Source of the DNA: Cytophagales bacterium
GTDB taxonomy: Bacteria > Bacteroidota > Bacteroidia > Cytophagales > Cyclobacteriaceae
Direction: 5' to 3'
Assembly: GCA_003500135.1 (NCBI GenBank)
Contig: DNTA01000078.1
Span: 1 to 17,932 of the forward strand
DNA: 17,932 nt
Shown: piece after piece, positions 6,749 to 13,693 of the stretch
Position numbering within the stretch: the stretch's first letter is position 1
How the letters are laid out: each line of letters starts with the position of its first letter
The notes under the pieces: generated by a model
Databases searched by the model: none
Told to the model about the DNA's origin: nothing
Seen by the model: the letters and a program-made list of their open reading frames with translations, nothing else
Made by a program: the position numbers and the translations under genes

Positions 6749-8224
6749 TTAGTTAAGATCCTTGTTTATTTCATGAGCCACGACATACCCCGAGATAAGT
6801 GATGGAGGCACGCCGGGCCCCGGTACAGTTAACTGTCCGGCATAGTACAAGTTATCAATTTTTTTGTTTTTTAAAGAAGGTTTTAAAATCGCTGTTTGCC
6901 TGAGTGTGTTGGCCAAACCATAAGCGTTCCCCTTAAATGCATGATAGTCTTGAATAAAATCATTGTGGGCATATGATCTTTTGTAAACCACATGTTCCCT
7001 GACTGATGTTTTTACATACTTTTCAAGTCTGTCCATCACAAGATCATAATACTTCTCACGTATGTCGTCAGAATCTTTCAGCCCTGGCGCCACGGGGATC
7101 AGAATGAACAGGTTTTCATGACCTTCTGGCGCTACATCCGGGTCAGTCTTCGAAGGCGCTGATAAATAAAAAAGAGGCTTAGAGGGCCAGGATGGATTTT
7201 GGTAGATTTCCTGGGAGTGTAATCCGAAATCTTCATCAAAATAAAGTGTATGGTGATGGATTTCAGGGATTCTTTTATTCACGCCTAGATAAAAAATAAG
7301 GGAAGATGGCGCCATTGTCCTGGTCTCCCAATATTTGTCACTGTAGTTTCTAAGGTGTTTGGGCAAAATATGTTGCTCAACAAAATGGTAATCAGCGCTG
7401 GCCACAACAACATCCGCCATAAACTTTTCATTACCGGTGCACACGGCCAGGATAGTATTATCAGAATTAAATTCAAATGCCTCAACTTCCTGGTTTACCT
7501 GGATCTTTACTCCTTTCCCCAGGGCCAATTCCTTCATTCCTTCTATTACTTTAAACATACCCCCTTTGGGATACCACGTGCCCAGTTTGATATCGGCGTA
7601 GTTCATTAAGCTATAAAGCGCCGGTGTATTCTTGGCTAAGGCGCCTAGGAAGAGAATAGGAAATTCAAGCAGTTGTAAGATTTTTGGGTGCCGGAAAAAT
7701 TTTTTTATGTGTTTTTCAAATGAAACAAACACATCTAAGCGCATGACATCGATCAATAACTTCAAGCTTAGAAACTCTGTTATTGACCTGCTTGGCTTGT
7801 AGACCAGATCGTTAATCCCAACTTTATATTTATAGGCGGCCTGATCTAAAAATTTATCCAATTTTTCGCCGCTGTGTTCTTCTAATTGGTTAAAGAGATG
7901 TTTCAACTCTGAATATTCAGCCGGAATATCCAAATAATCATCTTCTCCGAAAACCACCCTATAGGAAGGGTCCAGTCTTATTAATTCGTAGTAGTCAGTA
8001 GTATTTTTGCCAAAGGCTTTAAAATATTCTTCGAAGACATCAGGCATCCAATACCAGCTAGGCCCCATATCAAATGTGTATCCTTCCTGGCTGAACCTTC
8101 TTGCCCTGCCTCCTATTGACTCGTTTTTCTCCAATATGGTAACATCAAAACCACTATCGGCAAGATATGTGGCAGTGGCCAAACCCGAGAAACCCGCGCC
8201 TATAACGATAGCACGTTTTTTCAT
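6749..8224 (-). CDS. crtI: Phytoene desaturase (CrtI type)
   Basis: A 491-residue FAD-dependent carotenoid desaturase. The dinucleotide-binding fold starts at residue 6 with G9-x-G11-x2-G14 and ends at E33 (TILEKN), followed by GGRARRF (39-45). The CrtI family C-terminal FAD signature, YYAGQLTVPGPGVPPSLISG (460-479), is intact. It converts phytoene to lycopene (or neurosporene) by successive desaturations. Of the CrtI relatives (CrtI, CrtD, CrtN, CrtO), position directly before crtB favours CrtI, but the number of desaturation steps cannot be read from sequence. The gene begins 23 bp after the sigma-factor stop and is separated from crtB by 6 bp. Confidence 0.92.
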   Translation of the reverse strand: MKKRAIVIGAGFSGLATATYLADSGFDVTILEKNESIGGRARRFSQEGYTFDMGPSWYWMPDVFEEYFKAFGKNTTDYYELIRLDPSYRVVFGEDDYLDIPAEYSELKHLFNQLEEHSGEKLDKFLDQAAYKYKVGINDLVYKPSRSITEFLSLKLLIDVMRLDVFVSFEKHIKKFFRHPKILQLLEFPILFLGALAKNTPALYSLMNYADIKLGTWYPKGGMFKVIEGMKELALGKGVKIQVNQEVEAFEFNSDNTILAVCTGNEKFMADVVVASADYHFVEQHILPKHLRNYSDKYWETRTMAPSSLIFYLGVNKRIPEIHHHTLYFDEDFGLHSQEIYQNPSWPSKPLFYLSAPSKTDPDVAPEGHENLFILIPVAPGLKDSDDIREKYYDLVMDRLEKYVKTSVREHVVYKRSYAHNDFIQDYHAFKGNAYGLANTLRQTAILKPSLKNKKIDNLYYAGQLTVPGPGVPPSLISGYVVAHEINKDLN

Positions 8225-8247
8225 ATACTGTGAAGATAGGGCCTATC

Positions 8248-8757
8248 CTATTTTGTAGCGTATGTTTTGAGCATTTTTTTCAGCTCTTTTCTTGCTATGT
8301 GGATTCTATTTTTTACAGTTCCTATCGGAATTTCAAGCTTATCAGCAATTTCGTAATATTTGAATCCCCTGAAATGCATGAGAAAAGGCACCTTGTAAGC
8401 ATCATCCAGCTTTTCGATGGCTGTATCAATGTCCTTCATTGTAAATTTACCATAAGCGTGGTTATGGATGATGTTTTCGGTCGAATTGATGTAGTGTAAA
8501 TTATCAGTCGAATCTATGAAGGTGTTTCTTCTGATCATTCTCTGATAATTGGTAATGAAGGTGTTCTTCATAATAGTATATAACCATGCTTTCAGGTTAG
8601 TGCCATCTGTAAACTTTTCACGGTTTGAAAAAGCTTTTAGCAAAGTCTCCTGCAAAAGATCGTTGGCATCCTCTACATCTTTAGTCAATTTTAATGCAAA
8701 TGGCTTAAGTGAAGGTGAGATTTTGTTAATGGCAAATGAAAATTCTAATGCTGTCAT
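8248..8757 (-). CDS. ECF-type RNA polymerase sigma factor, first gene of the crt operon
   Basis: A 169-residue sigma-70 family factor with only regions 2 and 4. Region 2 spans about 15-80, with DANDLLQETLLKAF (30-43) and LKAWLYTIMKN (59-69). Region 4 carries a helix-turn-helix around YYEIADKLEIPIGTVKNR (134-151) and ends in RKELKKML. No anti-sigma gene is adjacent, so control is probably transcriptional, through the operator-flanked promoter just upstream, by the MerR-type regulator. It leads the operon containing crtI, crtB, ispH, crtZ and the TonB receptor. A comparable arrangement is LitS, the sigma factor under light-responsive LitR that drives carotenoid genes in Streptomyces coelicolor. 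Its target promoters are unknown. Confidence 0.9.
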   Translation of the reverse strand: MTALEFSFAINKISPSLKPFALKLTKDVEDANDLLQETLLKAFSNREKFTDGTNLKAWLYTIMKNTFITNYQRMIRRNTFIDSTDNLHYINSTENIIHNHAYGKFTMKDIDTAIEKLDDAYKVPFLMHFRGFKYYEIADKLEIPIGTVKNRIHIARKELKKMLKTYATK

Positions 8758-8772
8758 GGCTATTACCTTTTA

Positions 8773-8849
8773 TTGTTTAATCAAAGATACATAATAATTA
8801 AACAAATAGTCAAGCCTTTGTTTAACTTTTTTATGAATAAGTTAAACAA
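8773..8849. promoter_or_regulatory. Two perfect inverted operator pairs over the crt operon promoter
   Basis: Pair A is TTGTTTAAT at 8773-8781 and its exact complement ATTAAACAA at 8797-8805 (15-bp spacer). Its left half abuts the -7 box and its right half lies between -7 and -33. Pair B is TTGTTTAAC at 8818-8826 and GTTAAACAA at 8841-8849 (14-bp spacer), just upstream of the -33 box. Centres of equivalent half-sites lie about 23-25 bp apart. The location fits repression by occlusion, most simply by the MerR/CarH-like protein encoded next door, since CarH-type proteins bind promoter DNA as oligomers on repeated sites. The sites are seen; the binding protein is inferred. Confidence 0.6.
8782..8813 (-). 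promoter_or_regulatory. Predicted promoter of the sigma-crtI-crtB-ispH-crtZ operon
   Basis: On the minus strand a perfect Bacteroidota -7 box, TATCTTTG, occupies 8789-8782, and a TTGAC -33 element lies at 8813-8809 with a 21-bp spacer. Both match the TTG / TAnnTTTG consensus of the primary sigma factor of this phylum. The transcription start would be near 8775, giving a leader of under 20 nt before the sigma ATG at 8757. The -7 box sits exactly between two inverted operator half-sites. Confidence 0.65.
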
Positions 8850-8939
8850 AAATAGCGGGTCATGGAATGAACTGGCTATAATAGGGCTTCAATAGTGGTT
8901 TTAATGGAATAAACCGTAGTATTAATTTTTTGTGAACGC

Positions 8940-9026
8940 TTAAACAAAATGGCCAAAATGTCTAATGCCTGACATTTTGGCCTTTTTTAAATATTGTTTA
9001 GCCTTTTTGAATAAATAGTTAAACAC
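8940..9026. promoter_or_regulatory. Further TTGTTTAA-type half-sites downstream of the merR gene
   Basis: Three more copies lie between the operon promoter and the regulator: TTAAACAA at 8940-8947, TTGTTTAG at 8994-9001 and TTAAACAC at 9019-9026, the last touching the merR stop codon. The last two form an imperfect inverted pair with a 17-bp spacer. Read on the minus strand, 9026-8994 resembles pair B including its A-rich spacer, suggesting local duplication. These sites are too far upstream for simple promoter occlusion and might support cooperative binding or looping. Confidence 0.45.
8951..8988 (-). terminator. Strong hairpin terminator after the merR-type gene
   Basis: A perfect 12-bp stem, GGCCAAAATGTC (8951-8962) with GACATTTTGGCC (8971-8982), encloses an 8-nt loop. 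T6 follows on the plus strand (8983-8988) and ATTTTGTTT on the minus strand, so it could work both ways. The only gene reading into it is merR, whose stop is 44 bp upstream on the minus strand. It would separate merR transcription from the crt operon. Confidence 0.7.
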
Positions 9027-9928
9027 TAATTCAATTCTTTCAGATAATTCTGTTCCTCAACAAAATCAATTAAATCCTGGATCTTATTTAAGATCATAAC
9101 ATTTGGCGGTGTCTGAATGCCTTGGGCAACTACTTGTGCACCTGAAATCAATACCTTTTTAGCCGGGAACATTTCGGGCAATTTGTTTACATAACTTTGC
9201 ACTTCCTTATAATTGGGATATGAGGTGGAAACGGTTAATACAAAGTCAGGCTGGTTAGTTTTAAATATTCCTTTGGCATCTTCAATAGGCAAACTTTGAC
9301 CCAGGTATATTAACTTGTTCTTTCTGCTTTTAATAATATAGCTACTAAATAAAAGTGTCAATTCATGCAACTCACCTTCAGGAAGGAAGAGCATATATTT
9401 ATAATTGTAGTCATTGCCCGGGCTTACTTGTCCGTCAATGGCAACGATCACTTTCTGTCGTATGAGGTTGGTGATGAAGTGTTCTTGTGCCGGGCTAATT
9501 GATCCGGTCTGCCAAAGCACACCTATCTTAACCATGAATGGATTTATGATGTGCAACATGGTCCTCTCGAACCCAAATTGCAGAATATTAGTAGACATGA
9601 TCTTTTCGAAACGATCCTCATCAAGATCGAGCAATGCCAGGGTAAGGGCATGTATTTGCTCAGGATAGCCGAGCTTACGTTCCGTGATACGCAACACTTC
9701 ATTGTGCATATCTTCGAAACGCATTTTACAAATTTTGCTGATCTTGTGACCATTGTCTTTGAGTAACGATATGTTGAGAATGAGTTTGAGATCCTCCTCG
9801 CTGTAATACCGAATATTGGTATCGGTACGCTGTGGCTTAATAAAATTGTATCGTTGCTCCCACACTCTGAGTGTATGCGCTTTGATACCCGACAACTGTT
9901 CTAAATCTTTTATTGAATAAACTGACAC
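9026..9928 (-). CDS. MerR-family regulator with CarH/LitR-like cobalamin-binding half
   Basis: A 300-residue regulator. Residues 3-70 are a MerR winged helix (YSIKDLEQLSGIKAHTLRVWEQRY). Residues 85-165 match the helical bundle of CarH-type photoreceptors, with the W-x9-EH motif W139...E149-H150 that covers the upper face of the cobalamin. Residues 177-295 look like the Rossmann B12-binding domain. At the place of the lower-axial ligand motif E/D-x-H-x2-G it has E186-L-H188-E-L-T191: the histidine is kept but glycine is threonine. CarH and LitR repress carotenoid genes in the dark and release DNA when light breaks adenosylcobalamin. Here the gene lies directly upstream of the sigma-crt operon in the same direction, with repeated operator-like sites between. 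Cobalamin binding is likely but unproven; a B12-independent CarA-like mode is the alternative. Confidence 0.85.
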   Translation of the reverse strand: MSVYSIKDLEQLSGIKAHTLRVWEQRYNFIKPQRTDTNIRYYSEEDLKLILNISLLKDNGHKISKICKMRFEDMHNEVLRITERKLGYPEQIHALTLALLDLDEDRFEKIMSTNILQFGFERTMLHIINPFMVKIGVLWQTGSISPAQEHFITNLIRQKVIVAIDGQVSPGNDYNYKYMLFLPEGELHELTLLFSSYIIKSRKNKLIYLGQSLPIEDAKGIFKTNQPDFVLTVSTSYPNYKEVQSYVNKLPEMFPAKKVLISGAQVVAQGIQTPPNVMILNKIQDLIDFVEEQNYLKELN

Positions 9929-9961
9929 TTTTAAAGAAATTTACTTTCACAAACACTAATT

Positions 9962-9994
9962 CAAATACATCACGAGAATCCTTCTAGTGATCAA
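9962..9994 (-). promoter_or_regulatory. Candidate merR promoter with an internal dyad
   Basis: Upstream of merR the minus strand has TGTATTTG at 9969-9962 (one mismatch to TAnnTTTG) and TTG at 9994-9992 with a 22-bp spacer. Nearly the whole spacer is an imperfect palindrome, ATCACGAGAA-TCC-TTCTAGTGAT (9969-9991, one mismatched pair). It has no following T-run, so it is not a terminator for cruF. It differs from the TTGTTTAA sites and may bind another factor. Confidence 0.35.
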
Positions 9995-10029
9995 TTCCAT
10001 CTGAATAACAGGATTTTAGCTTAGTTGTT

Positions 10030-10701
10030 TTACAATATCAATAATAATAATCCAAAAAATACAACCTGGGCAATCAAAATAGCATTGGAGATCCTATTTG
10101 AATTTTCATGCTTAATGTTGAACCACAAGGTGAATATAACGGTTGCTCCTAAAAACCACCCCAAATAATTACGATAGGGTACCACCCCTCCTTCCCAGTT
10201 CCAGAAGTTTAGTCCTATAGCAACCGGTTCTATTAAAACATCTATTAATGTCATCATGAAAGCCGCCAACATGATTTTCAATACTTTATTTAACTGTATT
10301 CGAGAAATCAATATTCCGATTGAATAACTCAGGATAAACCAATTTACTCCAATTAGGAGAGGTGTGCCCCAGATTTTAGGGCCCAGGGCTTCCCCATAAA
10401 CGTAGTTCCCAAATATTATTCCTGTATTTACCCCTACCGCTTCCAGTGCGAACCCATACACCAAAACGAACGCTGCGAAATTCAAAATGATCTTGTTCCG
10501 GTTATTATCAAATAATAGAAGCAAAATCATTGAACTAACAAGATGAAATGGAGTAAGCTGTAAAAAGATTTCCCTTGAGGCTGGCAGCGCCAGGCCAATA
10601 ATGCCTGCCAGGTAGGTTACGGCAATATACCATTTCACCCCTTTGGAATGTTCTTTTATCGACAACAAAAATGTAGGCAATACAGTCGTTGTTTGTTTCA
10701 C
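10030..10701 (-). CDS. cruF: Carotenoid hydratase, CruF family (DUF422)
   Basis: A 223-residue integral membrane protein with about seven hydrophobic segments. Family marks are FGNYVYGEALGPKIWGTPLL (a tyrosine-rich loop before a helix), then TLIDVLIEPVA, then NFWNWEGGVVPYRNYLGWF near the C-terminus. DUF422 (carotenoid biosynthesis protein) members include CruF, which hydrates the 1',2' double bond of the psi end, as in myxol- and saproxanthin-type pigments, and the bisanhydrobacterioruberin hydratase of haloarchaea. It is clearly not the CrtYcd-type lycopene cyclase. It lies 101 bp upstream of merR, in the same direction, and has its own putative promoter. The exact substrate in this organism is not known. 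Confidence 0.82.
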   Translation of the reverse strand: MKQTTTVLPTFLLSIKEHSKGVKWYIAVTYLAGIIGLALPASREIFLQLTPFHLVSSMILLLLFDNNRNKIILNFAAFVLVYGFALEAVGVNTGIIFGNYVYGEALGPKIWGTPLLIGVNWFILSYSIGILISRIQLNKVLKIMLAAFMMTLIDVLIEPVAIGLNFWNWEGGVVPYRNYLGWFLGATVIFTLWFNIKHENSNRISNAILIAQVVFFGLLLLIL

Positions 10702-10718
10702 GATTATTTAATTTTACC

Positions 10719-10737
10719 GTTTAACACCGCAAATTTA
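10719..10737 (-). promoter_or_regulatory. Candidate cruF promoter with one operator-like half-site
   Basis: In the 48-bp gap between cruF and the divergent DUF4286 gene, the minus strand shows a perfect -7 consensus, TAAATTTG (10737-10730). GTTAAAC (10725-10719) follows 4 bp downstream of the box and is identical to the core of the half-sites at the crt operon promoter, in the same place relative to the -7 box. No good -33 TTG is visible, so the promoter call is weak. Confidence 0.35.
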
Positions 10738-10749
10738 AAATTGTTGCAT

Positions 10750-11067
10750 ATGATCTTATACAGTGTTACTGTAAATATTGAGCCCGAAATAGAGAATGAT
10801 TGGCTAACCTGGATGAAACACAATCATATCCCGAAAGTGATGGCTACAGGCAAATTCAAAGACTTTAAACTTCTCAGGCTTCTTCAAGAAGTCGAGGGTC
10901 AGGGGATGACCTACAACATTCAGTATTATGCCGAGACAATAGGTGATGTGGAGGCCTATTTGGAACAAGATGCGCCAATATTAGCAGAAGAGCACCGATT
11001 ACGCTATTTGAACAAACATGTAGCATTCAGAACACTACTGGAAGAAGTGGATATTAATAACGATTAA
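10750..11067 (+). CDS. DUF4286 family protein
   Basis: A 105-residue protein starting at the ATG at 10750 (MILYSVTVNIEPEIENDWLT). The frame is open further upstream to 10648, but that stretch covers the divergent cruF start, and homologues begin at MIxYxVTVNI. The sequence W-x2-WM-x3-HIPxVMATGKF (18-35) and the end of the protein (EEHRLRYLNKHVAFRT) match the small alpha/beta DUF4286 family of Bacteroidota, whose function is unknown. There is no signal peptide, so it is presumably cytoplasmic. Its last 14 bp overlap the end of the convergent acetyltransferase gene, which leaves no room for a terminator between them. Confidence 0.85.
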   Translation: MILYSVTVNIEPEIENDWLTWMKHNHIPKVMATGKFKDFKLLRLLQEVEGQGMTYNIQYYAETIGDVEAYLEQDAPILAEEHRLRYLNKHVAFRTLLEEVDINND

Positions 11068-11521
11068 GTTGATCGTTTGTCAATGCACAATTGATCCATT
11101 CCCCATCGAAGCTTGACCCAAGCGCTTTGTAATAATTGATTGCCGGTTGATTCCAATCCAGCACCTGCCAATGGAGCTTGCCACAGTTTTCCTTTTTGGC
11201 TTCTTTGATTACTTCTATCATTAGGGACTTGCCAATACCGCGGTTCCTGTATTCTTCTGTAACAACAAGGTCGTCGAGATACAGAGACTTTCCCTTCCAC
11301 GTTGAATAACTGAAAAAGTAAAGCGCCATTCCAATAATTTCATTTGCCTTCTCAGCCACAAAAAACTGGAAGAAGGGCTTGCTGCCAAACCCTTCTTCCA
11401 TCATTTTTTCAGGTGTGTTGATCACCTCATGCCCCGCTTTTTCGAAACGGGCCAGCTCCAGCACAAGATCATACACCTTTTTTATGTCTTCTTTGGTACC
11501 TTTTCTGATCTTTATATCCAT
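11054..11521 (-). CDS. GNAT family N-acetyltransferase (diamine acetyltransferase-like)
   Basis: A 155-residue GCN5-related acetyltransferase. The acetyl-CoA pyrophosphate loop is R92-N-R-G-I-G97 in VVTEEYRNRGIGKSLM, preceded by the beta strand YLDDLVV. The C-terminal WQVLDWNQPAINYYKALG (118-135) is characteristic of the branch containing spermidine/spermine and thialysine acetyltransferases, as is FFQFFVAEKANEIIGMALYF in the middle. The acceptor could be a polyamine or a small amine, but this is inference. It begins 3 bp after the prolyl oligopeptidase stop and is probably co-transcribed with it. It overlaps the convergent DUF4286 gene by 14 bp. Confidence 0.87.
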   Translation of the reverse strand: MDIKIRKGTKEDIKKVYDLVLELARFEKAGHEVINTPEKMMEEGFGSKPFFQFFVAEKANEIIGMALYFFSYSTWKGKSLYLDDLVVTEEYRNRGIGKSLMIEVIKEAKKENCGKLHWQVLDWNQPAINYYKALGSSFDGEWINCALTNDQLNRY

Positions 11522-11524
11522 ATA

Positions 11525-13645
11525 CTATTGATAAGGTTTTTCATCGAGATTGAAAAATGCAAATGCGTACATGTCTGCCAACTCGTCCAGGATTTTTGTT
11601 GTGGGCTTGCCACTCCCATGTCCGGCATCAGTTTCTATTCTGATAAGAACCGGATCATTACTTTGATTTTTTTCCTGTAGAGTGGCCGCAAATTTAAACG
11701 AATGTGCGGGCACTACTCTATCGTCATGATCGCCGGTCGTAACCAAAGTGGCGGGATATTCTGTTTCCTTCACATTGTGAACAGGAGAATATGATAAAAG
11801 ATAGTCACACATTACTTTACTGCTGTCAGCACATCCATAATCGTATATCCAGCCAGCCCCTGCGGTGAATTTATGATAGCGCAACATATCGAGCACGCCA
11901 ACTGCCGGGAGAGCTACTTCCATGAGGTCAGGTCGCTGCGTCATAACCGCACCTACAAGCAAGCCGCCATTTGAGCCTCCATGTATAGTGAGTTTCGAAC
12001 TCGACGTATATCCTTCATTTTGAAGGTATTCAGCGGCTGCGATAAAGTCGTCAAAAACATTTTGCTTGTTTAGCTTAGTGCCTGCCTGGTGCCATTCCTC
12101 TCCGTATTCGCCCCCACCTCTCAGGTTGGCTAAGGCAAATATCCCCCCCATATCTAACCAGCTGACCCATCGAAAACTGAACGCTGGAGTAAGGCTAATA
12201 CTGAACCCACCGTACCCGTATAACATAGTCGGGTGAGATCCATTCAGCGCTATACCTTTTTTATGTACTATAAACATCGGTATTTCCGTACCATCTTTAC
12301 TTTTGTAGAAAACCTGTTTGGTTTCGTACTCATCAGCATTGAATTTCACTTCGGGTCTGGCAAAAACATCTGAATCGCCGGAAGCAATGTCATAGTAAAA
12401 TATCGTGCTTGGATATGTGAATGAGTAAAAATAATAGAAGACCTTTTCATCTTCCCGTTTCCCGTTGAACCCACTTGCCGTTCCTATTCCGGGTAATACA
12501 ACCTGTCTGATCAGGTTGCCTTCCAAATCGTACTGCAAAACTTTACTGTAGGCATCCTTCAGGTAGTTGATGAAAATATTCCTTCCGGCAAATGATACCC
12601 CCTCCATAACTTGTTCAGCTTCGGGGATCAATGTTTTCCAGTTTCCGATGCCGTACTTGTCCGCATTAAAACTTACTATTTTCTTATTCGGGGCTTCCAG
12701 GTTGGTCAATACAAAAAACTTATCATCCTCGCTGTATAATACGGTGTGATCATTATCAAAATTATTGACCACCACTTCGATAGGGCCATCAGCTTCCAGG
12801 TTTTTTATATACAACTCATTACCTGTGGTACTTACAGAAGCACTTAAAACCAGGTATTTATTGTCTTGCGTTACATTAGCCCAAATGTAACGACGAGGCG
12901 TTTCCTCACCTCCAAATATTAGTTCATCGCTCGACTGATCACCACCCAAATTATGAAAATATACTTTGTGGTATTGGGTTAGTCCAGACAATTCAGAACC
13001 TTCTTTAGGTTTATCATATGAACTATAATAGACACCATCATTCTTATACCATGAAATACCACTGAATTTAACATCAACCAGAGTGTCTTCAAGGTAGGTT
13101 TTGTTGATGGCGTCCATAAAAACCACTTTACGCCAATCGGAGCCTGATTCCTGAATGGATAGCGCCACAAGCTTTCCGTCTTCTGTAAAAGACAAACCAG
13201 CCAGGGCCACCGTACCGTCTTCAGAGAATTCATTGGGATCTATAAAAACTTCCGCTGAATCTTCCAGGCTTTTCTTTCTGTAAATGACACTTTGGTTTTG
13301 AAGCCCGTCATTTTTTGAAAAGTAAAAATAATCCCCCTCCTTTCTTGGGGCCGAAATTTTTTCATAATTGTAGAGCTCCTCCATTCTCGATCTTATCTCG
13401 GACCGGAAAGGAATGTCGGAAAGATACGCTTGTGTAACTTCATTTTGGGCTTTTACCCATTGTTCGGTTTCGTCAGCATAATCGTCTTCCAGCCATCTGT
13501 AAGGATCCTGTACCACATTACCGAAAATCGTATCGGAAATTTCACCTTTTCTGGTTTCAGGGTAAGTTAGTTCCTGAGTTTTCTTTTCGCCGCAGCCAAA
13601 GATAACCAAGCCGCCTGCAAGTAGCCATAAAAAAATATTCTTCAT
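11525..13645 (-). CDS. Prolyl oligopeptidase (family S9A), predicted lipoprotein
   Basis: A 706-residue serine peptidase. The N-terminus is a lipoprotein signal with the lipid-modified Cys at 18 (VIFGC), so it should be exported and membrane-anchored. The mature N-terminal segment, with PYRWLEDD (47-54), is typical of prolyl oligopeptidases. A seven-bladed propeller occupies roughly 80-430, then the alpha/beta hydrolase domain with catalytic S558 in GGSNGG, the Asp in DHDDRVVP (641 or 642) and H676 in DAGHGSG. It cleaves short peptides after proline. Length and motifs are those of a complete enzyme. It lies 48 bp downstream of serS on the same strand, with a weak promoter-like CATTTTTG in the gap, and leads into the acetyltransferase gene. 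Confidence 0.93.
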   Translation of the reverse strand: MKNIFLWLLAGGLVIFGCGEKKTQELTYPETRKGEISDTIFGNVVQDPYRWLEDDYADETEQWVKAQNEVTQAYLSDIPFRSEIRSRMEELYNYEKISAPRKEGDYFYFSKNDGLQNQSVIYRKKSLEDSAEVFIDPNEFSEDGTVALAGLSFTEDGKLVALSIQESGSDWRKVVFMDAINKTYLEDTLVDVKFSGISWYKNDGVYYSSYDKPKEGSELSGLTQYHKVYFHNLGGDQSSDELIFGGEETPRRYIWANVTQDNKYLVLSASVSTTGNELYIKNLEADGPIEVVVNNFDNDHTVLYSEDDKFFVLTNLEAPNKKIVSFNADKYGIGNWKTLIPEAEQVMEGVSFAGRNIFINYLKDAYSKVLQYDLEGNLIRQVVLPGIGTASGFNGKREDEKVFYYFYSFTYPSTIFYYDIASGDSDVFARPEVKFNADEYETKQVFYKSKDGTEIPMFIVHKKGIALNGSHPTMLYGYGGFSISLTPAFSFRWVSWLDMGGIFALANLRGGGEYGEEWHQAGTKLNKQNVFDDFIAAAEYLQNEGYTSSSKLTIHGGSNGGLLVGAVMTQRPDLMEVALPAVGVLDMLRYHKFTAGAGWIYDYGCADSSKVMCDYLLSYSPVHNVKETEYPATLVTTGDHDDRVVPAHSFKFAATLQEKNQSNDPVLIRIETDAGHGSGKPTTKILDELADMYAFAFFNLDEKPYQ

Positions 13646-13693
13646 TCTATTTTAGTTTAAGGTAAATCAAAAATGCGCGTTAATTTATCAAAG

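Noticed and set aside
8847..8854. Second -7 box TATTTTTG on the minus strand overlapping operator pair B
   Set aside because: It matches the consensus but has no TTG at a suitable distance upstream, and the box at 8782-8789 has a complete promoter.
10648..10749. Extended N-terminus for the DUF4286 protein
   Set aside because: The extension overlaps the cruF start and lacks similarity; family members begin at the ATG at 10750.
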